Positions 10,628-20,733 of a stretch of DNA of 64,000 bases are shown here, piece after piece. The DNA is taken from contig JAADHU010000005.1 of the NCBI GenBank assembly GCA_013151645.1, positions 1 to 64,000 of the forward strand, in the 5' to 3' direction. Under the pieces are notes generated by a model that saw nothing but the letters and a program-made list of their open reading frames with translations, was not told where the DNA came from and made no database searches. Made by a program: the position numbers and the translations under genes. Source of the stretch: Gammaproteobacteria bacterium (GTDB taxonomy: Bacteria > Pseudomonadota > Gammaproteobacteria > Steroidobacterales > Woeseiaceae). Numbering within the stretch: position 1 is the stretch's first letter; every line of letters begins with the position of its first letter.

Positions 10628-11959
10628 TCACGTTATCGGCGGATGATTATTCCAGTGAATCTGGAAGCCGCTTTCATCGCTGAATTCCTCAGCGATCCAC
10701 AGATCTGCGACGGCAACGAGCTTGTCCGTCGTGTACAGCAACGGAATGCGCGTTCGCATCCAGGGCACGACCGCTGCATCCTGCAACAGTTTTTTGAGCT
10801 TGTGTGTGTATTCGCGACCGACCGGGCGAATACACTCCCCGCCGGCACGGAAGCGGACGGTCAGACCCGTTTCGATGACGCTTGCGGCAACGCCCGCCTG
10901 GCCTGACCGCGCAAGGCTCAGCGAGCCGAGAGCGGAGCCCAGCTGGACCCGCGCCCCCTCCCGTAACGGTTCTGCCGGACAGCCTGTCGCGTTCGGCTCT
11001 TCGGCCGCGAGCAGGTAAATCTTGTCGCGGTAACGCCGCGCTTCGCTCCCCGGCCATTTCACCAACGGCTGCGCATCGTCGCGCGCGCCCATCAATTCAT
11101 CGACAATTTGTGCCAGGCGCGTGGCCGGTGGTGGCGGCAGGCCGAGACTTCGGATGGCATACCGCAACAGGTTTCGCTGTCGTGCCGGGCTCAGTTGCTT
11201 CAACGCCGTAATTTCCAGCCGGTCGATAACACCGGCTGTTGCGAGATCGACTCGTGCCAGATCATCCAGCAAGTCACTGGCTTCGCCCGCCAGTTCCGCG
11301 CTGCGAGTCAGCCGTCCGGTCAGCGCAGGCCAGCGTGTTTCCAATTCAGGCACAATTTCGTTGCGCAGAAAATTTCGATCGAAGCGACTCTGCAGATTCG
11401 ACGGGTCTTCGATCCACGACAGGTTTTCCTGGTCGGCGTAGGCCTCGATCTGCGCTTTGCGCACGCCGAGCAGCGGTCGTACCAAACGCCCCTTCGCAAA
11501 GGGTCGTGACCGCCCAATGGCCGATAGACCGGCCGGTCCGCTACCGCGAAACAGGTTCAGCAACAAAGTTTCGGCCTGGTCGCTCTCATGGTGCGCGCTC
11601 AGCAGCCAGTCATTTTCCTCCATGAGAGTCTCAAAGAGACCGTATCGCGCTGCTCGGGCCGCAGCTTCCGGACCCTGGCCGCAATCCGCCGCGATATCAG
11701 CCTGCCGAACGATGTATTCAATACCCAACGATTCCGCAAACGCCCGGCAATGACGCTCCCACTCGGCCGATTCCTCGCAAAGCTGGTGATCGATGTGAAC
11801 AGCAACAACCGGAACGGAGGCGCTACTGCGGCACAGGGCATGCAACAAGACGGTCGAATCAATACCGCCGCTAAAGGCAACAACGTATCGGGCCGGCGAT
11901 TGCCCCCTGCCGATGAGCATCGCCAGGCCGTCGTCGAGAATTTGCGTTATGGATGACAT
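10628..11959 (-). CDS. tilS: tRNA(Ile)-lysidine synthase, 443 aa
   Basis: Ligates lysine to C34 of tRNA-Ile(CAU), changing its codon reading from AUG to AUA. The PP-loop ATPase motif SGGIDSTVLLHAL lies near residue 30, followed by VVAVHIDHQLCEESAEWERHC, LLSAHHESDQAETLLLNLFRGSGPAGL and RPLLGVRK. The SRFDRNFLRNEIVPEL segment and C-terminal substrate-binding domain (RAGGECIRP ... KLKKLLQDAAVVPWMRTRIPLL) are the long proteobacterial type. It follows accA by 51 bp, a common gammaproteobacterial order. Confidence 0.96.
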   Translation of the reverse strand: MSSITQILDDGLAMLIGRGQSPARYVVAFSGGIDSTVLLHALCRSSASVPVVAVHIDHQLCEESAEWERHCRAFAESLGIEYIVRQADIAADCGQGPEAAARAARYGLFETLMEENDWLLSAHHESDQAETLLLNLFRGSGPAGLSAIGRSRPFAKGRLVRPLLGVRKAQIEAYADQENLSWIEDPSNLQSRFDRNFLRNEIVPELETRWPALTGRLTRSAELAGEASDLLDDLARVDLATAGVIDRLEITALKQLSPARQRNLLRYAIRSLGLPPPPATRLAQIVDELMGARDDAQPLVKWPGSEARRYRDKIYLLAAEEPNATGCPAEPLREGARVQLGSALGSLSLARSGQAGVAASVIETGLTVRFRAGGECIRPVGREYTHKLKKLLQDAAVVPWMRTRIPLLYTTDKLVAVADLWIAEEFSDESGFQIHWNNHPPIT

Positions 11960-12010
11960 GGACCAGCCCGCGTAGTCACTGGTAAGCCGGGAAATCGAGC
12001 CTCAAGGTGC

Positions 12011-12970
12011 TTACGTTTCCTTGTACTGCCCGAAACTCGCCAGCCGGCGCTGCCGCTCTTCGAGCAATTGGTCCAGATCGAGCTTGTCGAGATCGTCAAG
12101 ATGCTTCAACAAGGCATTGCGCAATACCTCAACCACCGCACCCGGATCCCGGTGTGCCGCACCCAGCGGTTCCGGCAAAACCTCATCGATCAGACCGAAC
12201 TCATTGAGACTGTTTGCCGTAATTCGCATTGCTTCCGCCGCGTCCGCCGCCTTTTCGGCACTCTTCCAGAGAATCGACGCACAACCTTCCGGCGAGATGA
12301 CCGAATAGATGCTGTACTCGAGCATGAGCAGGCGATCACCGACACCGATGGCCAGCGCACCGCCTGAGCCGCCCTCTCCAATGACGACGCTGATGATGGG
12401 TGTCCGCAATCCGGCCATTAAATACAGGCTCGACGCAATTGCTTCGCTTTGGCCACGTTCTTCGGCACCGAGTCCCGGATAGGCGCCTGGTGTGTCAATA
12501 AACGTGACGACAGGTAATGAGAATTTCTCCGCCAGTCGCATGAGACGCTGCGCTTTGCGATAACCCTCCGGTTTCGCCATACCGTAATTGCGTCTCACCC
12601 GTTCCTTGGTATCGCGACCTTTTTGGTGCCCGATGAACATAATCGAGCGACCATCCAGCCGACCGATTCCGGCAATAATCGCCGGATCGTCCGCGTACAT
12701 TCGATCACCGTGTAATTCCTGAAAATCCGGCGAAAGCTTGCGCAGGTAATCGGCGGTGTAAGGACGTAGTGGGTGACGTGCAAGCTGGGCGACCTGCCAC
12801 GCAGTCAGTTTCGAAAAAATACTCCGGGTCAGCGCGTCGCTTTTGTTCTTGAGTCGCTCAACTTCCTCGCTGATGTTAATCTCGGAATCGTTGCCGACAA
12901 AACGAAGCTCGTCGATCTTCGCTTCGAGTTCGGCGATCGGTTGTTCGAAATCCAGAAATTGAAGATCCAT
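12011..12970 (-). CDS. accA: Acetyl-CoA carboxylase carboxyltransferase subunit alpha, 319 aa
   Basis: Alpha subunit of the carboxyltransferase that makes malonyl-CoA, the first step of fatty-acid synthesis; it works with AccD, which is not in the window. Motifs: [103 protein letters not shown], and [19 protein letters not shown]. The ATG at 12970 is preferred over a TTG one codon earlier. It lies between dnaE (78 bp upstream) and tilS, as in relatives. Confidence 0.98.
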   Translation of the reverse strand: MDLQFLDFEQPIAELEAKIDELRFVGNDSEINISEEVERLKNKSDALTRSIFSKLTAWQVAQLARHPLRPYTADYLRKLSPDFQELHGDRMYADDPAIIAGIGRLDGRSIMFIGHQKGRDTKERVRRNYGMAKPEGYRKAQRLMRLAEKFSLPVVTFIDTPGAYPGLGAEERGQSEAIASSLYLMAGLRTPIISVVIGEGGSGGALAIGVGDRLLMLEYSIYSVISPEGCASILWKSAEKAADAAEAMRITANSLNEFGLIDEVLPEPLGAAHRDPGAVVEVLRNALLKHLDDLDKLDLDQLLEERQRRLASFGQYKET

Positions 12971-13048
12971 CAAAACTCAACTATAGCGTGAACGTAAGCG
13001 TCGGGCGCCGGGCCGTTTCCGACTGCAGGCTTAGCCCTGACTCGGACT

Positions 13049-16000
13049 TTACATTAAATCGCGACCGGGCGTGTAGAGCAAGCGAACACTGTTTCTTCCC
13101 AGCAATTCCGCGAGCTTATCGCGTAATTCGCGACTGGGCCTCACCTTCCATTCCGGACCCAGCTGCAAACGAGCTGCCGCATCACTGCCGGTATACTGGA
13201 CCGCGACATCGCAGCTGCCCTCACGGTAAGGCAACAGCACATCGTGCAATTGTGCGAGCATTTGCGAACCCTGCCCGTTTGGCGAAAGCCGCAACACCAT
13301 GCTCCTTGCGCGCGTTTCGATGACCCGGTCAATGGGCACCACGTTCTTCGCGTTCACTTGCCAGCCACCGATAAAATCGTCGTACCGCAGTGCACCGCTG
13401 ACAACGATGATTTCGTCTTTGCTGAGAAGATCGCGAAATTCCTGAAATGCCTCGGTGAACAGGCTCACCTCGAGTTGCCCGGTATCGTCGTCCAGCACCA
13501 CGGTGACCCGGTTACCACGTTTGCGAATGTCCATCACCAAACCGGCAACGGTGACCTCTCTTTTGGGTTGCGCATAACTGCGCTCGCCACCACTGGACGG
13601 CGGCGGCGGTTCCGAATTCAAATCCGCAATCTTGGCATCGATAAAAGATCCGGCATCGTAGCGTACGGCGTCGAATGGATGACCTGACAGATAAAGCCCG
13701 AGCGCTTCCTTTTCGTTGGCCAGCAATTCGCTTTCATTCCATTCGATGAACCCTTGCGTCTCCTCGGCAACAACTTCTGCAACGGGCTCGGCGAGACCGA
13801 ACATATCGTTCTGGCCGGCCGCCCGGGCACGCGCTTCCTGATCGGCACTCTTGATCGCTTCCGGCATCTGCTGCACCAGCCCTCGCCGACTTTGACCGAA
13901 TACGTCGAACGATCCCGCCTTGATCATTGCTTCCAGAGCCCGCCGGTTTATCTTCTCCAGATCAACGCGCCGGCAAAACTCCTTGAGACCGGAGAACGGT
14001 CCGTTTTCGGTGCGTTGCGCTATCGCAGCTTCCACCGCACCCCGCCCGACACCCTTAATCGCGCCCAGGCCGTACAGAATCGCGTCGTCGTCTGCGACAC
14101 TGAACGAGTACTCCGAACGATTGATGCAAGGCCCTCGTAATTCGAGTCCGAGTTGTCGGCAGTCATCCTTGATCGTCACCAGTCGGTCGGTATTGTCAAT
14201 GTCAGCGCTCATCACAGCCGCCATGAAGGCAGACGGGTAATGCGCTTTTAGATAGGCCGTTTGATAGGCCAGCAAGGCATAGGCCGCCGAGTGCGATTTA
14301 TTGAAGCCGTATCCCGCAAACTTCTCGATGAGGTCGAAAATACGGGTCGCGGTCGCCTCGGCGACGCCGCGTTCTTCAGCACCACCAACGAACACCTCCC
14401 GCTGCTTGGCCATCTCAACGGCATTCTTTTTCCCCATCGCACGCCGCAGCAAGTCCGCCCCACCCAGGGTATAACCCGATAACACACGCGCAATCTGCAT
14501 CACCTGTTCCTGATACAAAATTACGCCGTAGGTCTCTTCCAGCACGGGTTGCAAATCAGGATGAAAATAATCGATGTCCAGTTTATTCACGTCGTGCCGG
14601 CGAGCAATGAAATCATCCACCATGCCCGATTGCAGCGGTCCGGGACGAAACAGTGCAACCAATGCAATCAGATCAGCGAAATGGTCGGGTTGCATACGCT
14701 TGATCAGGTCGCGCATGCCGCGAGACTCAAGCTGGAAAACCGCTGTTGTACTACAGGCACACAGCATTTCGAACGTGCGCTTGTCTTCCGTGGGTATATC
14801 GTTGATATCCAGCGGTTCGTCCACTCTGGATTCATTGATGATTTGCACGGCCCAATCGATAATGGTCAGTGTTCGCAGCCCCAGGAAATCGAATTTGACG
14901 AGCCCGGCCGCCTCTACGTCGTCCTTGTCGAGTTGCGTAACGACATTGATGCCACCTTCTTCGCAATACAGCGGCGTAAAATCGGTTAGCTGGCTTGGCG
15001 CGATAACGACGCCACCGGCGTGTTTTCCAGCATTGCGTACCAGCCCTTCGAGCGATTTGGCGAGATCGATAATGGCCCGAACTTCCTCATCGTCGCGATA
15101 CATCGCCGCCAGTTCAGCTTCCTGCTGCAGCGCTTTGTCCAGCGTAATACCGATCTCAAACGGCACCTGCTTGGCAATGCGATCGACAAACCCGTACGGC
15201 TGGCTGAGAACTCGTCCGGCGTCACGAATAACGGCCTTTGCGGCCATCGTGCCATAGGTAATGATCTGCGAGACCCGGTCGCGACCATAGCGCTCTGCCA
15301 CGTATTCGATGACGCGGTCCCGGCCCTCCATGCAGAAATCGATATCGAAATCCGGCATCGACACTCGCTCAGGGTTCAGGAAACGTTCAAACAGCAAGTC
15401 GTATTCCAGTGGATCCAGATTGGTGATGCCGAGCACGAACGCGACCAGCGATCCGGCGCCCGAGCCGCGACCCGGACCCACCGGAATCTTTTCCTTTTTC
15501 GCCCAAATAATAAAATCGGCGACAATGAGAAAGTATCCGGCGAATCCCATGTCACAGATTACTGCCAGTTCTTCACGCAAGCGTTTATCATAGGGTGCTC
15601 TTTCCGCACCCGCCTTGTCAGCATCCATTGCGCCGGATTGCAACTTTTGCTGCACGAACGCTTCAAGTCCGCGCTCCGCCTCGACACGAAGATAATCGTC
15701 GGTCGTCGTATCTTCCGGTACCGGAAAAATCGGCAGGAATGATTCGCCCAGCCGCAGATCCAGGCTGCAGCGTTTCGCGATCTCAACAGTGTTTTCCAGA
15801 GCCTCCGGAATATCCGCAAACAGCGCGGCCATTTCGTCACTGCTCTTGAGGTATTGCTGCTCACTGTACAAACGTGGCCGATTCGTATCGGCCAGCGTAC
15901 GGCCATCGTGAATACAAACCCGCGCTTCATGCGCCGAATAATCATCGGCCACCAGGAATCGAACATCATTCGTGGCAACGACCGGGACCGAAAATTCATG

Positions 16001-16567
16001 CGCAAGCGACAACGACTGCTGCACACATTTTTCTTCATTGCTACGGCCAGTGCGAATCAATTCAAGAAAAAACCGATCCCCGAAAAGATCGCGCCACTCT
16101 GACAGCAATTGCGACGCGATGTCGTAGTGTCCGCCGATCAGGCAGCGACCAATATCACCCTCCCGACCTGCTGACAACGCAATGAGTCCTTCACAGGAGT
16201 CACGATCGAGCCAGGTTTTTTGCAATCGAGGCACACCACGATGCTGTCCTTCCAACCAGCTCCGGGTCACGAGACGCGTCAGATTTCGATAGCCCGCAAG
16301 GTTTTGACTGAGCAGGACAATGCTGTCGTGGCGATTGTCGTCGGTCGGATCCGCAACACGTACGTCGACGCCGACAATCGGTTTTACGCCGTTTTGCAGC
16401 GCCTTGCGATAAAACTTCACCAGACCGAACACATTGCTCTGGTCGGTCAACGCCACCGCCGGCATCCCCCCCGATGCACAATGGGGCATCAATGACGGAA
16501 TTCGAACCGTACTGTCAACGATCGAAAATTCCGTGTGCAAATGCAGATGTACGAAACGACTCGTCAT
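13049..16567 (-). CDS. dnaE: DNA polymerase III subunit alpha, 1172 aa
   Basis: Replicative polymerase. An N-terminal PHP domain starts MTSRFVHLHLHTEFSIVD. The C-family palm carries the catalytic acidic motif MPDFDIDFCMEGRDRVIEYV, and upstream lies VGPGRGSGAGSLVAF. The finger region reads YGFNKSHSAAYALLAYQTAYLKAHYP, and an OB-fold follows (REVTVAGLVMDIRKRGNRVTVVLDD). Length is close to E. coli DnaE (1160). The ATG at 16567 gives the usual N-terminus; a GTG at 16582 is the other option. Neighbours rnhB (134 bp upstream) and accA (78 bp downstream) match the conserved lpxB-rnhB-dnaE-accA order. Confidence 0.98.
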   Translation of the reverse strand: MTSRFVHLHLHTEFSIVDSTVRIPSLMPHCASGGMPAVALTDQSNVFGLVKFYRKALQNGVKPIVGVDVRVADPTDDNRHDSIVLLSQNLAGYRNLTRLVTRSWLEGQHRGVPRLQKTWLDRDSCEGLIALSAGREGDIGRCLIGGHYDIASQLLSEWRDLFGDRFFLELIRTGRSNEEKCVQQSLSLAHEFSVPVVATNDVRFLVADDYSAHEARVCIHDGRTLADTNRPRLYSEQQYLKSSDEMAALFADIPEALENTVEIAKRCSLDLRLGESFLPIFPVPEDTTTDDYLRVEAERGLEAFVQQKLQSGAMDADKAGAERAPYDKRLREELAVICDMGFAGYFLIVADFIIWAKKEKIPVGPGRGSGAGSLVAFVLGITNLDPLEYDLLFERFLNPERVSMPDFDIDFCMEGRDRVIEYVAERYGRDRVSQIITYGTMAAKAVIRDAGRVLSQPYGFVDRIAKQVPFEIGITLDKALQQEAELAAMYRDDEEVRAIIDLAKSLEGLVRNAGKHAGGVVIAPSQLTDFTPLYCEEGGINVVTQLDKDDVEAAGLVKFDFLGLRTLTIIDWAVQIINESRVDEPLDINDIPTEDKRTFEMLCACSTTAVFQLESRGMRDLIKRMQPDHFADLIALVALFRPGPLQSGMVDDFIARRHDVNKLDIDYFHPDLQPVLEETYGVILYQEQVMQIARVLSGYTLGGADLLRRAMGKKNAVEMAKQREVFVGGAEERGVAEATATRIFDLIEKFAGYGFNKSHSAAYALLAYQTAYLKAHYPSAFMAAVMSADIDNTDRLVTIKDDCRQLGLELRGPCINRSEYSFSVADDDAILYGLGAIKGVGRGAVEAAIAQRTENGPFSGLKEFCRRVDLEKINRRALEAMIKAGSFDVFGQSRRGLVQQMPEAIKSADQEARARAAGQNDMFGLAEPVAEVVAEETQGFIEWNESELLANEKEALGLYLSGHPFDAVRYDAGSFIDAKIADLNSEPPPPSSGGERSYAQPKREVTVAGLVMDIRKRGNRVTVVLDDDTGQLEVSLFTEAFQEFRDLLSKDEIIVVSGALRYDDFIGGWQVNAKNVVPIDRVIETRARSMVLRLSPNGQGSQMLAQLHDVLLPYREGSCDVAVQYTGSDAAARLQLGPEWKVRPSRELRDKLAELLGRNSVRLLYTPGRDLM

Positions 16568-16701
16568 ATCGGCATCCGACACAAGGTCAGGTTTTGATGG
16601 GCTGGCTGGATCATAGGGCTATGCGGTATTTGTTCGCTGGAATTCTAACCCGAATGTTCGCTGAGGCATTATTTATTCGCTGCATCCCCTCTGCAGCCGC
16701 A

Positions 16702-17316
16702 TCAGCCGTCAGTCCCCATCCGCAATGGACTGAAGCTCCGCCGATGTTGCTGGCAAGGTCCCAGGCGATCGATATTGCGCAGATGCTCCGCCGTTCCATA
16801 GCCTTTGTGTTGCGCAAACCCGTATCCGGGAAACTGCTTGTCCATACGCCGCATCATCGCGTCTCGCGCTACTTTGGCAATGATCGATGCCGCGCTGATG
16901 GCGGCAATTTTGCCATCGCCGCCGACCACTGCTTCGCCTCTCACGTGATGTCCCGACACGCACAGGTTCGGCAGGCGATTGCCATCAATTCGCACCAAAG
17001 CCGGCAGCACCGGCAAACCCAGGATGGCCCGCCGCATCGCCAGCATCGTGGCCTGGAGGATATTCAGACAATCGATCTCGGCCGCATCGGCCCATGCAAT
17101 GGCCCATGCCAGCGAATGCTGACGTATTTCTCCTGCCAGCCTGTTACGCTTTTTCTCTGTCAGTTTCTTCGAATCGTCAAGCCCTTCGAGCCCGCCGGGA
17201 TTCGCCAATATCACAGCCGCCGTGACCACCGGGCCTGCCAGCGGTCCGCGTCCGACTTCGTCGATTCCCGCCACGAGACCGTGACGGCGCATTACCGGTT
17301 TGCGCCGAGCCGTCAT
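16702..17316 (-). CDS. rnhB: Ribonuclease HII, 204 aa
   Basis: Cuts RNA in RNA-DNA hybrids and removes single ribonucleotides from DNA. The GIDEVGRGPLAGPVVTAAVIL block holds the first acidic catalytic pair, LDDSKKLTEKKR follows, and ISAASIIAKVARDAMM with the downstream GYGFAQHKGYGTAEHL are RNase HII signatures. The ATG at 17316 overlaps the lpxB stop as ATGA. Length is typical. Confidence 0.97.
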   Translation of the reverse strand: MTARRKPVMRRHGLVAGIDEVGRGPLAGPVVTAAVILANPGGLEGLDDSKKLTEKKRNRLAGEIRQHSLAWAIAWADAAEIDCLNILQATMLAMRRAILGLPVLPALVRIDGNRLPNLCVSGHHVRGEAVVGGDGKIAAISAASIIAKVARDAMMRRMDKQFPGYGFAQHKGYGTAEHLRNIDRLGPCQQHRRSFSPLRMGTDG

Positions 17317-18458
17317 TGCCGGAGCTCGGTAGCCGTTTTCAATACCGCTTTGGCCGCCCGCGCATCGGCGCCACGCCGCAGTTCCTTGCGCAGTGTACCG
17401 AAAGACGCTGCGATCCTGGCCCGTTTGACAGGATCATCAAGCAAGGTGACAACCGCATCGGCCAGTGCCTGCGGCGTAGCCTCGTTTTGCAGAAACTCAG
17501 GCACCAGCGGTTCCTTCGTCAGAAGGTTTGGCAAGGTAACGTAGTTCACCTTCAGCAATTTGAATGCCCGGACGATCCAATGAGTCACCGCCGCAACCCG
17601 GTAGCCAGCGACGATCGGGCGGCCCAGCAAGGCGGCCTCGAGCGCCGCCGTACCGGATGCCAGCAATACAACATCGGCCGCGGCAATGGCGCTGTATGCT
17701 TCACCCTCGATCACCGTAAACTGCTGCGCAATGCCCTGTTGCTGAAGCTGCGATTCGAACAAGCGTCGTGTTTTATTGTTCACCAACGGCGCAACAAAGC
17801 CGATATCCGGATAACGTTCACCCAGCATCTTTGCGGCGGCCGCAAACGTCGGACCGAGGCGAGCAACCTCGCCAACGCGGCTGCCTGGCATTACTGCAAC
17901 GACGATTGCGGCCGCAAGGCCGAGCCGCCGGCGCTCCTGCTGGCGGTCAAGGTCCTCAGGAACACTCTCGGCCAGCGGGTGCCCCACGAACACGGCATTT
18001 ACCTGATGATGATCGTAAAAAGCTTTCTCAAAGGGCAGCAAACAAAGCACTTTGTCGACCGCCTTTGCTATTTTCCGTACCCGACCCTGGCGCCAGGCCC
18101 AAACCGACGGACTCACGTAATGCACCGTGCGTATGCTGTTCCTGCGCAGCCGCTTCTCCAGGCCTAAATTGAAATCGGGCGCATCAATACCCACAAAAAC
18201 ATCCGGCGGCGACTTGATCCAGCGGCTGCCGATACGGCGCCGAAGTCCCAGCAATCGCGGAATTTCTGCGAGCGGCTCAACCAGTCCCATGACAGAGAGC
18301 GCTTGCGCGTCCTCCCACGCGTCGCAACCGGCTGCTTTCATCAGAGGACCGGCAATTCCCTCGAACGTCGCCTCGGGGTGATGTTTGCGAATCTCTCGCA
18401 TGAGCCCGGCTCCCAATCGATCACCGGAGGTCTCACCAGCGACCAGGCCGATACGCAT
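17313..18458 (-). CDS. lpxB: Lipid-A-disaccharide synthase, 381 aa
   Basis: Joins UDP-diacylglucosamine and lipid X to the lipid A disaccharide at the inner membrane. Signs: MRIGLVAGETSGDRLGAGLM at the start, GIAGPLMKAAGCDAW, VFVGIDAPDFNLGLEKRLR, TVHYVSPSVWAWRQGR, LLPFEKAFYDHH, FVGHPLAE, VAVMPGSRVGEV, and LASGTAALEAALLGRPIVAGYR. It sits five bases after lpxA and overlaps rnhB by four. Confidence 0.98.
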   Translation of the reverse strand: MRIGLVAGETSGDRLGAGLMREIRKHHPEATFEGIAGPLMKAAGCDAWEDAQALSVMGLVEPLAEIPRLLGLRRRIGSRWIKSPPDVFVGIDAPDFNLGLEKRLRRNSIRTVHYVSPSVWAWRQGRVRKIAKAVDKVLCLLPFEKAFYDHHQVNAVFVGHPLAESVPEDLDRQQERRRLGLAAAIVVAVMPGSRVGEVARLGPTFAAAAKMLGERYPDIGFVAPLVNNKTRRLFESQLQQQGIAQQFTVIEGEAYSAIAAADVVLLASGTAALEAALLGRPIVAGYRVAAVTHWIVRAFKLLKVNYVTLPNLLTKEPLVPEFLQNEATPQALADAVVTLLDDPVKRARIAASFGTLRKELRRGADARAAKAVLKTATELRQ

Positions 18459-18463
18459 ACTGG

Positions 18464-19234
18464 TTACCTGACGATGCCACGATCGGACATCGTGAGGGAG
18501 GATAAGAAAGGTTCAAGCTCGGGCTGATCGCCGACGAGATTCTCTATTTCGAGAATCGCATCTCCAAGCTTCAGACCCTGACGATAGACAATGCGATACG
18601 CATTCCTGATGTTGCGAATCTGCTCTGTCGTAAAATCGCGTCGCTTCAGTCCCTCACTGTTGATACCGCGCGGTACCGCCGGCTGTCCGGACACCAGCGT
18701 ATAAGCGGGAACGTTACGGTTGCAACCCGAATACATGCCCAGAAAACTGTGCGCGCCCAGGTGGCAAAACTGATGCACGCCGGAAAAACCGGCCATTATC
18801 ACCCAGTCACCGACATGTACATGTCCTGCAAGGGTCGCATTGTTAGCGAAAATTGTATTGCTGCCTATCTGACAATCGTGCGCGATGTGCACGTACGCCA
18901 TGATCCAGTTATCGTCGCCCATGCGGGTGATGCCTTCATCCTGAACAGTGCCGCGACTGATTGAACAGTATTCACGAATGGTGTTGCGCTCGCCGATTTC
19001 CAGTCGGGTGCGTTCACCCGCGTATTTCTTGTCCTGGGGGTCCCCGCCGACGGAGGCGAACTGGTAAATATGGTTGTCACGACCAATTCGAGTTGGACCA
19101 CCGATGACAACATGACTGTCGATTTGCGTACCACCCGCGATCTCAACGTCATCGCCAATCACCGTAAATGCGCCAATTTCAACGTCATCGGCAATCGTTG
19201 CAGAAGCGGAAACGATGGCGCTGGCGTGAATCAT
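18464..19234 (-). CDS. lpxA: UDP-N-acetylglucosamine acyltransferase LpxA, 256 aa
   Basis: First committed acyl transfer of lipid A synthesis. The N-terminal two thirds are left-handed beta-helix hexapeptide repeats (MIHASAIVSASATIADDVEIG onward). The catalytic region reads VHIAHDCQIGSNTIFANNATLAGHV, with the active His at about residue 119, and the helical tail carries GLKRRDFTTEQI. The ATG at 19234 shares one base with the fabZ stop (TGATG). The frame from 19258 only adds the fabZ overlap. Confidence 0.98.
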   Translation of the reverse strand: MIHASAIVSASATIADDVEIGAFTVIGDDVEIAGGTQIDSHVVIGGPTRIGRDNHIYQFASVGGDPQDKKYAGERTRLEIGERNTIREYCSISRGTVQDEGITRMGDDNWIMAYVHIAHDCQIGSNTIFANNATLAGHVHVGDWVIMAGFSGVHQFCHLGAHSFLGMYSGCNRNVPAYTLVSGQPAVPRGINSEGLKRRDFTTEQIRNIRNAYRIVYRQGLKLGDAILEIENLVGDQPELEPFLSSLTMSDRGIVR

Positions 19235-19689
19235 CAAATAACGCGGCCCGGAGCACACAGTATGCGAGCAGTGACTGCTTTCCCGCCATCAACGCTGGCA
19301 GCACAGGCATAACGCCACATACCGCGCACGATCCTTTCGACCGTGACGACGATGTCGAGTTGATCACCCGCATAAACCGGCCGGCGAAATTTCGCATCGT
19401 CCACGCCAACCAGGTAATAAAGCGGTTTCGGCTCCACATCGCCCGCCGTGATATGCGACAAGACACCACCCGCCTGCGCCATCGCCTCAATGATCAGGAC
19501 CCCCGGCATAACCGGATTACCCGGAAAATGACCCTGAAAAAAGGGTTCGTTTATGGAGACGTTCTTCCTGGCCGTGATCGATTCACCGGGTGTGCAATCG
19601 ACGATCTTGTCGATCAGGAGAAAGGGAAATCGATGCGGCAGAAGATGCATGATATCCGTCGCGCTTAAGGTCATCGCATCATCCGTCAT
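19234..19689 (-). CDS. fabZ: 3-hydroxyacyl-[acyl-carrier-protein] dehydratase FabZ, 151 aa
   Basis: Dehydrates 3-hydroxyacyl-ACP in fatty-acid elongation and competes with LpxA for the same pool, which is why the two are usually neighbours. Hot-dog fold motifs: IMHLLPHRFPFLLIDKI, the active-site block GHFPGNPVMPGVLIIEAMAQAGG with catalytic His and Glu, and DDAKFRRPVYAGDQL. It overlaps lpxD by 11 bases if begun at 19689; an internal ATG at 19674 would remove the overlap. Confidence 0.97.
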   Translation of the reverse strand: MTDDAMTLSATDIMHLLPHRFPFLLIDKIVDCTPGESITARKNVSINEPFFQGHFPGNPVMPGVLIIEAMAQAGGVLSHITAGDVEPKPLYYLVGVDDAKFRRPVYAGDQLDIVVTVERIVRGMWRYACAASVDGGKAVTARILCAPGRVI

Positions 19690-20704
19690 TTTTCTTATTC
19701 ACTTCTTCCAATTTCCTGAGACGATCCGCGAGCTTGTCAAAACGTCGAAATCTGGCCACTTTTTGTCTCCAGTTCTTGCTCTTTTCCGCGGGAAAATGGG
19801 CCGAATAGAATCCGGGCTCTGTAATATCCTTCGTGGCAACCGCAGCTGCGCCGAGAATCACATCGTCGCAAATAGTGACATGACCGAATACGCCGACGCG
19901 TCCGGCCAACATGCAACGCTTGCCGATAATCGCACTCCCGGATATCCCAGCCGTCGCCGCGATGGCCGTATGTTCGCCAATACGTACGTTATGGGCGATT
20001 TGAATCAGGTTATCGAGGCGTACTCCATTCTCGATGACTGTGTCTCCAATGGCGCCGCGATCAATCGTGGTATTGGCGCCAATCTCGACATCGTCGCCGA
20101 TGTTTACTCCGCCCACCTGCGGAACCTTGAGCCAACCCGTGGCGGTCTTCGCGTTGCCGAAACCGTCCGCTCCCAGCACTGCGCCAGGATGCACGATGGT
20201 TCGTTTGCCGACCGTGACGTTCTGAACCAGCGTAACGTTGGCGACGAGCCGCGACGCCGTATCCAACGAACAGCAATCGCCAATGACACACCCCGGTCCA
20301 ACAAAAACGTCCTCACCGATGACGGCGTCTTCGCCGACAACGACCGACGCCGAGATCTGCGCCGATGCCGCAACTTGTGCTGACGTCGAGATCACGGCGC
20401 TGGCATGCACGCCGGGATCGACCGGCGTCGGCGGATAGAGCACGGACGCAATGCGCGCGAAGGTCAGATAAGGATCGTCGGTTATCAGTACCGCCGTTGG
20501 ACAAGCATCGACATCGCTCGCGGTTACGATAACCACCGATGCGGTTGTCGTACGCAATTGCGATGTGTAAGCCGCGTTAGCGAGAAAACTGACCGACCCC
20601 GGACCCGCATCCGACAACGTCGAAACCCTGCATACCTCAACCTGCGGGTCGCCGATCAATTCGCAGCCAAACCGGGCCGCCAATTCTCCGAGTTTAGCCC
20701 GCAT
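19679..20704 (-). CDS. lpxD: UDP-3-O-acylglucosamine N-acyltransferase LpxD, 341 aa
   Basis: Third step of lipid A synthesis, adding the N-linked hydroxyacyl chain. It has an N-terminal uridine-binding domain (LGELAARFGCELIGDPQ ... SVSFLANAAYTSQL), then a long hexapeptide beta-helix (IGEDVFVGPGCVIGDCC and further turns). The catalytic His is in LIQIAHNVRIGEHTAIAA, with a C-terminal helical extension (NWRQKVARFRRFDKLADRLRKLEEV). It lies 29 bp after skp and runs into fabZ. Confidence 0.97.
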   Translation of the reverse strand: MRAKLGELAARFGCELIGDPQVEVCRVSTLSDAGPGSVSFLANAAYTSQLRTTTASVVIVTASDVDACPTAVLITDDPYLTFARIASVLYPPTPVDPGVHASAVISTSAQVAASAQISASVVVGEDAVIGEDVFVGPGCVIGDCCSLDTASRLVANVTLVQNVTVGKRTIVHPGAVLGADGFGNAKTATGWLKVPQVGGVNIGDDVEIGANTTIDRGAIGDTVIENGVRLDNLIQIAHNVRIGEHTAIAATAGISGSAIIGKRCMLAGRVGVFGHVTICDDVILGAAAVATKDITEPGFYSAHFPAEKSKNWRQKVARFRRFDKLADRLRKLEEVNKKNDG

Positions 20705-20733
20705 GCTTCACCCGGACAGCCTCTATCTATGCA